NCBI GenBank assembly: GCA_020284085.1
Contig: JACEVL010000341.1
Span: 431,676 to 495,675, forward strand
Length of the DNA: 64,000 nt
DNA from: Aporrectodea caliginosa
Lineage: Eukaryota; Annelida; Clitellata; Crassiclitellata; Lumbricidae
Direction: 5' to 3'
Of this stretch, positions 1 to 9,240 are shown piece by piece. Position 1 is the first letter of the stretch; every line of letters starts with the position of its first letter. Both the position numbers and the translations under genes were made by a program. The notes below the pieces were generated by a model that was given only the letters and a program-made list of their open reading frames with translations, was not told where the DNA came from and did not search any database.

Positions 1-403
1 ATGGATAAGACTTACGTCGGAACTCCGGGTCTTTGGGAATTACTAACGATGGCTAAACCGAACGAGTCGATATACGACGGTAACGATCTCAACGATTACG
101 CCGAGATTCTACACGCGACGAATGCTATGAGACAACCGAACAATCCTAATAAACCAAAATCGAGTAGAAGCGAAAAGTACAGAAAAATTATTAAACCGAT
201 ATGGGAACGCGAAGATAGGTAAAGGAGTCGTCGTTATTCCGCAAGATCCGAATGCGTTAGTAGAAATGTTGTCTTTACGAATGGCTAGCTTCCAGGCGGG
301 TAATACGGGTGTTAGAAACGAGATAGTCGGCATATGCGATGAACTGTTAAGACAAAAAGCGATGGATAGCGAGCAATATAAAAACTTAATGTTACAATTA
401 TAA
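1..403 (+). pseudogene. Virus-type conserved small protein (GTPGLWELL family), frameshifted
   Basis: The first reading frame is open from base 1 to a stop at 220-222 (73 codons) and carries GTPGLWELL at residues 7-15. A second frame, open from about 215 to the stop at 401-403, continues with VVVIPQDPNALVEML and ends QYKNLMLQL. The two halves abut with no gap, which reads as one gene broken by a single-base frame change near 205-217. The next gene starts only 2 bases after this stop, a viral-style spacing. From memory, proteins with this layout sit beside double-jelly-roll capsid genes in virus-like loci of cnidarian and other invertebrate genomes; their function is unknown to me. The window begins exactly at an ATG, so the true start could lie further left. 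Confidence 0.6.
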
Positions 404-405
404 AA

Positions 406-918
406 ATGCTAGTCGTCGCTAAAAGAAGATATAAGAAACAACACGTTATCGGAGGAGCTGGAATATTCGATACTATTACTGGAGTTTTCAAGAGGCTCTT
501 CACATCGGGCGTTGCTAACCGAGTCGCGTCGACCGCTCTTAGCGTGGGTAAAGATGCCGCGAAAGAGTTAGGTAAAAAGGCGCTAGAGGTTGGAAAGAAT
601 ACCGCTGTAGAGGCTGGTAAGCGATTGGTAGATAAAGCCGCCGCTAAACTTTTAGCATCGTCGGTAATGTCACCGCGCGTAGTCGAAAATCAAAAGGTCG
701 AAACGATACCAGCGCCGGCGCTTACGCGAGAGAATGCTGCTATCTTAGCGAGGTTAATCGATAACGGCGCGAGGCCTAGTAGTAACGCTGGAACTAATAT
801 TAATAATATACTAGCCGGTTACGGACTCGGAAAGCCTTCTTCGAATGCCGTGTCCATTCGCGATCTCGTGCATCGTCTCAACAACAACAACAAAGGAGCG
901 GGATTGAAACTCGCGTGA
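406..918 (+). CDS. Basic, Gly/Ala-rich minor-capsid-like protein
   Basis: This is an intact 170-codon gene starting 2 bases after the preceding stop. The N-terminus is basic (AKRRYKK, residues 5-11), then a Gly-Gly pair at residues 16-17 and a short hydrophobic amphipathic segment (IFDTITGVFKRLF). A long Ala/Lys/Val helix follows at about residues 40-85, then a Pro-containing linker and an Asn-rich tail. This pattern recalls adenovirus-type pVI/pX minor core or membrane-active proteins, including a Gly-Gly context of the sort cut by adenovirus-like proteases. That comparison is inference; I see no diagnostic domain. Position directly upstream of the capsid gene supports a virion role. The codons are rich in CG dinucleotides, unlike the surrounding host DNA. 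Confidence 0.6.
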   Translation: MLVVAKRRYKKQHVIGGAGIFDTITGVFKRLFTSGVANRVASTALSVGKDAAKELGKKALEVGKNTAVEAGKRLVDKAAAKLLASSVMSPRVVENQKVETIPAPALTRENAAILARLIDNGARPSSNAGTNINNILAGYGLGKPSSNAVSIRDLVHRLNNNNKGAGLKLA

Positions 919-953
919 TAACTACTTAAAAATAATAATCTTCGGTAATTAAA

Positions 954-2242
954 ATGCAATCGGATATTCTAAACTTTACAGAAGCCTCGTCAGTCGATGA
1001 AGGAATCGAAAAATATGAATGGCACGAATACGAACCAGTAGCTAGAACGAATCTTAACTCGGCCGGTGAGATTCGTATAAATATCGAAACCCAAGATCTA
1101 TTTTGTCATCCCGCCGAGTCTTACTTGCTGATCGAAGGTAGGTTAGTCAAAGGAGGATGAATACCGCATACGCTAATGCCGACGCGGTAGCCATCACCAA
1201 CAACGGGCTTATGCATCTTTTCAGTCAAATCGGGTATTCCCTATCGAATCAAGAAATGGAAACGGTATATCACCCGGGACAAGCAACGACGATGCTGGGT
1301 TTGCTGAAATATCCGGACGACTTCGCTAAAGCGCAAGGTCTTAACCAATTATGGTGCAAAGACACTGGTGCAACCGCGGTTATAGCGGATAACGCGGGTT
1401 TCGCGACTCGTCAAGCGTATCTTATTCAAAAACCAACGACTAAAGGAACGTTTAGTTTTATCGTGCCTCTTAGCCATATTTTCGGATTCTGCGAGGATTA
1501 CGATAAAATAGTATACGGACTGAAGCACACGCTAACGCTGGTTCGCAAATCGGACGACGATGCTATTTTTAGACTCGCAGCCGCGGATGCAGGAAAAGTT
1601 GACGTTAGTAAAATCTCGTGGTTTATGCCGCACGTTACTCCGTCGGACATGGAAAGGGCGCAGTTATATAAAACTATCGAATCGAAAGCGTCGTTACCAG
1701 TTGCCTATAGAGCGCGTCAATGCGATACTATAACGGTTCCTCAATCGACTACTTTTAGCTGGCGTCTTAGCGTCAAGACGGCTCCGGAAAAACCTAGGTG
1801 GGTAGTCGTCGGATTTCAAACCAATCGCAGCGGCGACCAAGAACATAACCCATCGATCTTCGATCATTGCAACCTCAAAAACATGTACGTGTTGATGAAT
1901 CAAGCGAGATATCCAGCCGTCGACTACGACCTATCGTTCCCCAACCAGAAATTTTCGAGAGCTTACAGAGACGCGGCGACGTTTAGCGAAAAATTCTACG
2001 GAATGGATCAACTGATTACGCAAAGTAACATCACACCAGCCGACTATAAAGATCTATATCCGCTCATGGTATTCGACGTTAGTAAACAGTCGGAAAAACT
2101 GAAATCGTCGGTCGTCGATATCCAAATCAAAGTTACTTTTAACGCGGCGGTCGCTGCTGAAACACAAGCTTATGCGGTTCTAATTTCGGATAAGTTGTTA
2201 AAGTTCCAATCCGATGGTCAGAAAATGAGCGTGGTGTACTAA
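954..2242 (+). pseudogene. Double-jelly-roll-type major capsid protein, split by one frameshift
   Basis: Two overlapping open frames, 954-1160 (68 codons) and 1157-2242 (361 codons), read as consecutive parts of one protein. The first ends SYLLIEGRLVKGG. The second opens with NTAYANADAVAITNNG and carries HPGQATTMLGLLKYPDDF at its residues 39-56. Together they are about 430 residues, the usual size of a double-jelly-roll capsid protein, and the strings match my memory of the DJR-like domain proteins widespread in invertebrate genomes (Pfam has a family of that name). The break sits at 1152-1157, where one base appears to be missing. Apart from it the gene has no stop, so the lesion is recent or a sequencing error. 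A 35-base AT-rich spacer precedes it, and the next gene follows after 56 AT-rich bases. It would form the virion shell. Confidence 0.72.
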
Positions 2243-2298
2243 ACGATGACATGAATAAAAAAAAGTTCTAACTTAAGAAATAATATTATCATTATAAA

Positions 2299-2649
2299 AT
2301 GAAGCTGCCAGAACTGAAAGAATTAATGAAACAACACAATATTCGCGGGAGTTCTTATCTCAACAAACCGGAAATGATTTCGCGGTTAGTCGAGAAAGGC
2401 GTGCTTACTCTGGAGGTTGTGGAAAAATGGAAACAACCGCCGAAAGTGACGAGTAAGGATGAAAAATACGATAGGTTGAAACGTATAAGAACACACCCTA
2501 GACGCGTAGAAATTTTAGATCGGGAAACGGGTGAGATCGATTCGTACTCATCGATGTATAAGGCCGCGAAAGCGCTTAACCAAAACGCGGGTGTAATAAC
2601 GATGTTTAACGGGAAAGTATATAAAAAAAGATACGAAATTAAAGTGTAG
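2299..2649 (+). CDS. SAP-like plus NUMOD1-like DNA-binding protein
   Basis: This is an intact 116-codon gene. Residues 1-35 (LPELKELMKQHNIRGSSYLN followed by KPEMISRLVEKG) have the helix-extended-helix pattern of a SAP or SAP-like DNA-binding motif. Residues about 70-116 include DRETGEIDSYSSMYKAAKAL and end with a lysine-rich strand, as in NUMOD1-type modules found beside homing endonucleases and in large DNA viruses. No nuclease residues are visible, so it is probably a DNA-binding accessory protein of the virus, perhaps in genome packaging or regulation (inference). It lies 56 bases downstream of the capsid gene on the same strand. The spacer is A/T-rich (tctaacttaagaaataat), which could hold a promoter, though I cannot identify a defined motif. 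Confidence 0.6.
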   Translation: MKLPELKELMKQHNIRGSSYLNKPEMISRLVEKGVLTLEVVEKWKQPPKVTSKDEKYDRLKRIRTHPRRVEILDRETGEIDSYSSMYKAAKALNQNAGVITMFNGKVYKKRYEIKV

Positions 2650-2893
2650 AGAGTAGTAGCAGTGAGGAGGAGTACCAGTACCAGTGAGAGGAGAGGAGAG
2701 TAGCAGCAGTGAGGAAAGTACGAGTGAGGAGAGAGCAGTGTGAGTAGTGAGGAGAGAGCAGTGATGAGGAGTACAAGCAGTGAGGAGGAGAGTAGGAAAG
2801 TAGCAGCAGTGAGAGAGAGAGTAGTACTGAGTGAGGAGCAGAGTACTAGCAGTGAGGAGAGTCGAGTGAGGAGGAGAAAGAGAATTACGAGGA
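2650..2893 (+). repeat. Purine-only tract of AGTGAGGAG-type repeats
   Basis: Nearly every base on the plus strand between the SAP-like gene and 2893 is A or G, with isolated T and C in GAGT/CAGT units. The motif AGTGAGGAG recurs with small variations. One frame (2740-2934, 64 codons) translates to Ser-Ser-Glu-Glu repeats followed by a basic tail (RRRKRITRR), and could be the relic of an acidic repeat protein. Other frames are interrupted. It may equally be a noncoding purine expansion. Confidence 0.6.
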
Positions 2894-2913
2894 GAGTACC
2901 GGTTAATTATAAG

Positions 2914-2948
2914 AATTTAAATAGATCTGGATAATTTCTATTTAAATT
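2914..2948. terminator. Perfect 12-bp-stem hairpin between convergent viral genes
   Basis: The arms 2914-2925 (aatttaaataga) and 2937-2948 (tctatttaaatt) are exact reverse complements separated by an 11-base loop. The hairpin sits at the point where plus-strand and minus-strand viral genes meet; the minus-strand gene ends at 2956. Some large DNA viruses end transcripts at such hairpins, so a bidirectional 3-prime-end signal is plausible (inference). Confidence 0.5.
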
Positions 2949-2955
2949 CTGCGAT

Positions 2956-3612
2956 TTATGTATCGTAAATGTATAATTGCATGACCTCAATTCCATTGTT
3001 AAGCCAAGCATCCTCTACTATCGTAAGTCTGTAATACTGATAAGCGGTCGTCGTCGAAATATTAAAAAATGTCGGAACCGGTCCTGCCCGGTATCGTAGC
3101 ATTCGTTCGATAATAATGGTGTAAACGTTGTTCCATCGTTGCTCGCGGATAGATTCCAACCCGTCCATGCATTCCATTCTAACTTTCAACGCGAATCTCC
3201 AAATTATAACCGGCTCGGGACATTTTATCTGTAACCAAGAGGTTACACCATCGCCTGAAAACCAAGAATCACCCGATGTGAGATTGTTAAAAGCTCTGTA
3301 CGCCTCATGCCCCTCGCTATTCGAACTGGCACTAGCGACGAAACCGGTCATACTATTGTTGGCTTCCAAATTAGGAATATATCCGACGCGGCACTTTTTT
3401 AAAGACTTATCGACGTAATTCTTCGTAGCCGCGTCTTGGGCTTCGGCGGGATCGTGTAAATCGACGATATATTTTTCATTCATCACGATATTTTGATACA
3501 GTTCGATTCTACGATCGGTAGACGATTTACCGAATCTTATAATATCGTTCTCCCCTTGCTTGCATAAAAATCCATCGGTCGTTTTTAACGTAATAGGGCG
3601 TTCGCCTGACAT
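2956..3612 (-). CDS. Fibre-like protein with discoidin-like C-terminal domain
   Basis: This is an intact 218-codon gene on the minus strand, convergent with the capsid genes. Residues 1-55 form a short repetitive beta segment (TTDGFLCKQGENDIIRFGK). DAATKNYVD at residues 60-68 is the Asp-Ala-Ala-Thr-Lys-x-Tyr-Val-Asp motif that is common in phage and virus tail-fibre shafts. Residues about 79-218 look like a galactose-binding or F5/8 type C fold: ASASSNSEGHEAYRAFNN, WLQIKCPEPVIIW and a closing YYRLTIVEDAWLNNGIEVMQ. It is therefore probably a receptor-binding spike or fibre of the virus. Its start codon at 3612 abuts a second, decayed fibre gene in the same orientation. Confidence 0.68.
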   Translation of the reverse strand: MSGERPITLKTTDGFLCKQGENDIIRFGKSSTDRRIELYQNIVMNEKYIVDLHDPAEAQDAATKNYVDKSLKKCRVGYIPNLEANNSMTGFVASASSNSEGHEAYRAFNNLTSGDSWFSGDGVTSWLQIKCPEPVIIWRFALKVRMECMDGLESIREQRWNNVYTIIIERMLRYRAGPVPTFFNISTTTAYQYYRLTIVEDAWLNNGIEVMQLYIYDT

Positions 3613-3951
3613 TGCATTTTATTCGTCGTACTACCCAACAATAAAACGAATTGTTTATTTCCTCCTACATCCTTACACCCCATAGTACGATATCGATCTT
3701 TGATACCGCGTGGCGCGTTCATCAATAGATTTCCCGTCAGCTATCACCGGTCTTCGATACCTTCGTGGCGTCTTGTTCATCGACGTATTTCTTGTTAGCC
3801 TGACTAAAGTTATGGCTTCGGACCGTTGCCCGGAGTATAATCAGTCGATAAACCTTCGATCGAGTTACCACCCATATTTAAATTTCCTGTAAGGCGTTGC
3901 TTCCATCTAGCCTTAGAAAAGTACTATTTACCTGAGTCAGCGTAACGCCTC
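3613..3951 (-). pseudogene. Decayed fibre-shaft gene, cut at a transposon edge
   Basis: Reading the minus strand from 3951 downwards, successive short stretches in different frames look like fibre-shaft sequence: VTLTQVNSTFLRLDG, then NLNMGGNSIEGLSTDYTPGN, then QANKKYVDEQDATKV, then LTGNLLMNAPRGIKDRY, then GGNKQFVLLLGSTTNK near 3620. At least three frame changes separate them, so the gene is dead. The stretch runs right up to about 3951, where a hAT MITE begins, so the 5-prime part is missing. The virus therefore carried two adjacent fibre genes in the same orientation, a shaft-type one and the discoidin-type one at 2956-3612. Confidence 0.6.
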
Positions 3952-5070
3952 CAGCGTAGCGTAGCGAGGGGTGTTCCAGCGGTTCCGCGGAACAGGGCGC
4001 AACTCAAGAGGGGGCGCAAATTTTGAGACGGAATGATCTAATTACTAGACTAATTACTTTATCTTGAAAATATGAAATATTCATCATAAATGAAATAAAT
4101 GTAATAAAACTAAATAATAACAAATAAAAGCGCACGTATGTGTGACGATTTAGCTCACTGGCCTGCTATTGATTTATGTCAATACAGGGTGTGTTTCGCT
4201 GTCAATAGCTAGAGACGCTGGCATAGAGTCATAGACCAAAATGGGCGCAGAAGCCAAATAGGGCGAACTGCCATGATTGGTGAAACTTACGCGGGGAAAC
4301 GTGCGCTTGCGATACTGCGCTGTGATTGTTGGAAAAAAGCGCGTAAAGAACGCGGTTCTTTTAGGCGCGTAGATTAGCCTATAAAACGCGGCGAGGCACT
4401 GAGAATGGCTCTTATATGGTTTTGCACGTGTCGTCCATGCTAACTGAAAAGTGCATTGCTACTGAATCGACGTTTGCTAATTCGATCCCGATGAAACTTT
4501 AATTTCGGAAAAGACAGATTACTTATCAAGCGAACTGATAACTATAATTTTGGCGTAGTCGGATGTGGAAACCGTTATCCGGTATCTCCCGTGAATTTCT
4601 TTTAATTAAACTATAATCAGAACTAGCAAAATGGCGATGTTGAGTTGTCAGTATCGTATCGTATCGTAGATCTGAGAATTTATAAAGTGCGTCTTACAGT
4701 ACTAGCTATTCAGAGGCGCTCTCAGCGTGACAGCCCGAACAAATAAGAACACGTGATAGCCCGAGGAAATAAGAAAGTGCCTGCAGCTAATGCAGAGCTA
4801 GTTGATTTAGGCCTAATCCAGAAAATTACACAGCGTCAACAAAACAGGCAAAAGTGCTAAGGAGTATATAGTAAGTGCTAAGACAAGGAGTGAACCCTGA
4901 CCGATAATGAAAGTACTGTTCTATTCGTTTCTATTTTCTTTAAAAGCCAAAGTTTTATATTATATTCGGAATAAAAAATTTGGTCGTTGCTGGTTACGTT
5001 GATCTTTGAGGGGTGGGGGCGCTAGATTTACGATTGGTACAGGGCGCAATTATAGCTTGCTACGGCCCAG
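3952..5070. mobile_element. hAT-type MITE, copy 1 (diverged)
   Basis: This segment aligns by eye along its length with 48303-49486. Shared landmarks are acagggcgcaactcaagag near the left end, gattagcctataaaacg, aattcgatcccgatgaaa and cgcgaattcg-free AT-rich interior, and gcttgctacggcc at the right end. The left terminus is damaged (cagcgtagcgtagcgagg). No matching 8-bp target duplication is visible here, unlike copy 2. There is no coding sequence of transposase type. Confidence 0.65.
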
Positions 5071-6280
5071 GCTTTCAGGCAATATCGGTGGTATGGAGGA
5101 GCTTTTTATTTTGCCTTTTCGAGATACAATCATCGCACGAGTCTTGTTCTGGTTAAGATGTAGATTGTTCGTCTCTGCCCATTTCGAAATGCTGTAACAT
5201 GACTATTGGCTAACACACAAAACACGTGAACTGCAATTTAGTGCTAAATACTGACTTGCAGCACTATCTTTTTTATGCACGATCTGGTTTACACGCTGCA
5301 TCATAGGGCATGTTCACTGACAACTTCACGTTTACTAGTTCGTATTGCACTATGAACTGTAAATAGGCTGGTGAACTAGCCTGCTCCCTTCATCACATCT
5401 GGGGTATTAATTCTGCACCTATGGCAAGTTCACCTTCTTGGTGCAGTTAACAAGTAAGCCACCCACCTGAAAGAACTTAACCAGTCAAATTTTCAGAGTT
5501 GCTGGCTTGTCCCTAGAAGGAGAAATTCAGTCTTAGTGCTAAAACTGTGGAGACCTTAGACTGTTTCCTACATGCCTCTCCAGGTCCTGGAAAATCACCT
5601 AAAATTGTGTCAGACATTACACATTTAGGACTTTGAACACAATCAGTGATGCAAGTAACTACACAGACAAGCATAAATTAAATTCCGAATACCCACCTAG
5701 TATAAAACTCAACAGAGTTGAAGTGTTTTAAAAGAGTAGTATGGTTCGAGTGACTTATGCGTTCTTATGTAAAACAAGTAAACTACGTTGAGTTAAAGAA
5801 AGACATGATATGAACAGTTTACGGCAAGTTACGTTGAAACAAAGAACGTGTTTTAGAACAGTTTGGAATTGACTTTTTCTTCAGTGTCGAATTGCAACGG
5901 TGTTATTTGGGACAACGAGGTAATATAGACAGTTTTCCTTTTTCCTTTGAACGGAATAAGAAGCCCTTAGACAACGAGCCACAACAATATTAATTTATAA
6001 TAATTGGAAAATTCCCTGCCTTTTATTATTATATATTTTTTATATATATATATATATATATTTAATTTGCATTTTTCCCGGGTTTTTCCCAGGGGTAATT
6101 TTTAATGGCTGCAAAATTTTTAAAGGCTACTTACTTACTACTTACTTACTTACTATATATGCTGATGGGCTTCAAATAACTAAAATGTCCATAAATCTGA
6201 ATGTAAATGATATTTAGAAATGAAAATCGTTGCTTTACCCGTGTACCTGAATTTAATTACCTGTGACTCAGTATATATGT
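5071..6280. other. No gene recognised; AT-rich DNA with a (TA)n run
   Basis: No long frame or domain was recognised on either strand. A TA microsatellite lies at about 6036-6060 and a short ttac repeat at about 6126-6154. The rest is unassigned host DNA. Confidence 0.5.
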
Positions 6281-6870
6281 AATGTAAGTAACAAGACATT
6301 TATAAAGCCACTTAAGAGTCTCTCAAAACGCTCAACACTGGCCATCAAACAGCTGAAAAGTGCGTCTTTAAGAGTTTAGAGAAAACCATATAGCTCTGCA
6401 ACGCACAGAGGGCGGAAGAACGTTCCATAACCATGGCGCCACAATGTAGCTATATGACATCTTTTGCTTGTCGGAGAAATCCCTAAATGTGTTGCGAATG
6501 CGTTTTCTATGCATACTGAATCTCAACTGCTATCGTATGACATGATAAATCAGAAATGGCGGAAAAAATTTTCAATGGTAGTCACCACTTCGAAATAATT
6601 TAAAATGTCCATATATCGAAATTTAAAGTTTAAATTTAAAATTTAAACCATCAGCTCTGGATGAGAAACTGTTGACTTGCTCTTCATGTTTGTGGGACCT
6701 TGCCAGTGGTGACTCTTCTAGTCATCTATTCTTCGAGGTGTGTTTATTTCTGACTGACTGTCTGGTCATATTGACTCTAACATCATTTAGATTTAGTGCA
6801 GGGAGCACCTCTGAGTAGGAATCTTGAAGGGGCATTATATAAATTTTTGGAAAATAAATAAATAAATAAA
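6281..6870. mobile_element. Two SINE/LINE 3-prime-end fragments
   Basis: At 6285-6560 an inverted fragment begins with the repeat-tail sequence tttataaagccacttaagag and continues with gaacgttccataaccatgg, a pattern shared with 34900-35100. At about 6790-6870 a plus-oriented fragment ends cttgaaggggcattatataaa followed by an (AATA)n tail. The motif TTGAAGGGGCGCTATATAAAT plus a short tandem tail recurs at 11100, 28860, 36095 and 63590. Confidence 0.5.
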
Positions 6871-7038
6871 TAAAGTAAATTGCGAGCTGAAAACAATCGC
6901 ATTGACCTACAAATTCGCGTAAGAACGCTTTGTAAAATTATTAGTATCGCTAAAGCGCTCCGTTTCTGAGCCTTTAGTGGGATGGACAAACAAACAAACG
7001 AAAGGACAAACTTTCAGACTTATAGTAATAGCATATAC

Positions 7039-7040
<2 letters not shown>

Positions 7041-7072
<32 letters not shown>
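7041..7072. repeat. (TA)n microsatellite
   Basis: An uninterrupted run of TA dinucleotides. The flanks up to 7467 hold no recognised gene; they would be intron or 3-prime flank of the HMG-box exon on the minus strand. Confidence 0.9.
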
Positions 7073-7467
7073 CCAAAAATAGGCTTAACTTGTATAAATT
7101 CCCCATGCAAAAGGTTAAAACAAGCAAGTTAATACAGCTCAGTTTAAAATGTATATGTTTATTTGAATTGAAAGAGAGTATTATAAGAAAACAGTTTGAT
7201 AACCTTGTCATCACTAGAGAAATACCTACACTTGCAAACAATACCAGTATCAACTAGACATCTGACTTGGCTGAAATCAAACATCAGGCAAACTTGCCAT
7301 AGCTGCAGAATAAATGCCCCAGACCAGACTAGTTCACCAGTATCATTAAGATGTGTTACAGTAAGTGCATCCCCATGGCCATGCACAGTGTCCATTAATT
7401 CCATAATCTTAAGAACTTGCTGATTTAGAAAATTGCAATTTCAAGTCAGCTGCAAAAAACTGTTTAC

Positions 7468-8130
7468 CTCTTTGCTGAATATCATATAAGGTGTAAGTGG
7501 TTTCTTTGGAGGTCGTGGTCTCTGCTGCTGTTGTAGTTGTTGACACTGTTGCTGTTGTGGCTGGCGCCGTTCTTGAAATATACCAGTTTGCGCTTTGTCA
7601 CTAGTTCCTGTGGGCCACATCCCTGTCTGCCCACTTAAGCGTTCAAACTGGACACTTTGCAGAGGTACCTCTGTTGTAGTTAAAAGGCTATTGTTTGGAC
7701 TAAGAGATACTGCAGTGGCATTTCTGTCTGAATCATCCAATTTCTGAAGCTGCCTTTGAGTCATTGAATGTCTCTGCAGTATTGCAGCAAGTAAAGGATT
7801 AGCCTCAGCAGTGGCTTCCAACTGATTTCCTGCTTTGTCAGTTGTCACTTCACCCTGTCCGTCATGACACTCACTGGCGCCTGGTACAAGAAGCTGTTGA
7901 GCTAAACCTTGCTGCAAAACTACAAACTGTTGATACTGGGCAGGAAGCATCCATGGCAACGACATCTGGGCGGCAGCTGCTGCTGCAGGGACCAGTGATC
8001 CTGAGGCAGCCTGAGCGAGTAGTAACGGTGACAGCAGAGTACTCCCTGCTGGCATTGCGCTTCCCAGCAATTGCAGAAGAGTCTGAGACATGTCCATCAG
8101 GCTGTCTGCTTCGTCTGCCTTTGATTCCAT
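7468..8130 (-). CDS. Exon of a Q-rich HMG-box protein (host gene)
   Basis: The minus-strand frame from the ATG at 8130 (context AAAAAAATGG) is open for 221 codons to a phase-0 splice donor, GAG followed by GTAAAC at 7467. The protein begins MESKADEADSLMDMSQTLL, has an Ala-rich stretch (VPAAAAAAQMSL), then a Gln-rich region (PQQQQCQQLQQQQ), and ends RPPKKPLTPYMIFSKE. That last string is the first helix of an HMG box. The exon stops inside the box, as expected if the rest lies in the next exon, beyond a long intron or outside the window. The context KPLxPYMxxSxK is like SMARCE1/BAF57-type HMG boxes, but the Q-rich N-terminus fits several HMG families, so I give no symbol. The in-frame extension up to 8178 reaches a possible splice acceptor. 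Confidence 0.5.
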
Positions 8131-8438
8131 TTTTTTCAAGTTATTATTTTTCCTGTCAGCTTGATTAATCGTAAACACTGATATGTAAGTGATTTAAACT
8201 GCTTTGAAGTTTGAGCGATAATAAAGCCTCACGCCAAGAGTATTTTCGGATGGTCGAAAATCGTTGGCGTCTGCATCCGTCTGAATCACCGACATGTTGA
8301 CCACAGCGCGAGTGCAGATGACCTTGCTTCAGCCGAGCCAATCGCCCAAAATATTTCACGATGGGGTGACACGGTGGAGCGAACTGCGCATGAACTTGTA
8401 TCAGCGGAATAAAGTCCTATGACCAACTTTAATCTACT

Positions 8439-8640
8439 AGGAAGCCAGCGTTTGCGTTATAGGACCTTATTTGTTAGTAATTTATACCTGGGTGATGTCA
8501 GACTCTTCATATATACCTAGGAAATTGTCTAGGAAGCCAGCGTTTGGGTTATAGGACCTTATTTGTTAGTAATTTATACCTGGATGATTTCAGAATCTTC
8601 TTATATACCTAGGAAATTGTCTAGGAGGTTACCATTTCGG
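8439..8640. repeat. Tandem repeat, 92-bp period, 2.2 copies
   Basis: Units start at 8439, 8531 and 8623 with aggaagccagcgtttg (the third unit is partial and diverged). Each contains ataggaccttatttgttagt and ends tatacctaggaaattgtct. No coding frame is seen. The following 450 bases are AT-rich with no recognised feature. Confidence 0.85.
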
Positions 8641-9214
8641 TTATAAGGTGTTAGAGATTGACTGAGTGCAGACTGAGTTCACACTCTTCTTATCTATCTA
8701 CTCAATTCAAAAACCGAGAGTTTTCAATTTATTCCCCAGATGGCAGACACCCATTCGCAACGGTGTTGTAACCAATATTTGAAGACAGAGGGTTTTATTT
8801 ATTTTTTAATTATTTAGTTTGTTAGTTAGTTAATAAAAACATATATAGAGCAATGGATAGGCTATATGTAAGTTAATGATCTAAAATTATAAAACATCGG
8901 TTAAGCGTTTCAGCTGTTACCCTAACGTAACGTTACATTGACTCACCATTAGAAAGGACAATGCAATTTCGGGTTAAATTGGATTTTATAATTTTTTCCT
9001 CATACTAATCATACAAATAATATAATATAAATCATTTTTTATAACTAATTCATGCCCTACAATGTATTTAAAAAATTATAAATGATAATTTTACTTTTTG
9101 TGTAAGCCGTCCAAAGGAGAAGACGGAAATTTATCTAATTTGCCTTCTGTTGTGAAATATACCCATATTATAAAAATATTGCTATTTATTGCCAAGTTCA
9201 GATGATAGTACTAC

Positions 9215-9240
9215 TGCACCCTGTGAGGGTGCGCTAGTAG
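9215..9240. repeat. Left subterminal inverted repeat of the piggyBac element (self-palindromic)
   Basis: tgcaccctgtgagggtgcgc plus tagtag. The core CACCCT-NNN-AGGGTG is itself a hairpin. It pairs with the inverted copy at 10417-10442. Confidence 0.8.

Noticed and set aside
1149..1162. Programmed frameshift or translational coupling as the real expression mode of the capsid gene
   Set aside because: No convincing slippery heptamer or downstream structure is visible, and neighbouring genes also carry frame lesions, so simple decay is the better reading.
3128..3418. Plus-strand 96-codon frame
   Set aside because: It lies entirely antisense to the intact fibre-like gene.
7159..7404. Minus-strand 81-codon frame as the next exon of the HMG-box gene
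   Set aside because: Its product does not continue an HMG box and no acceptor in the right phase was found.
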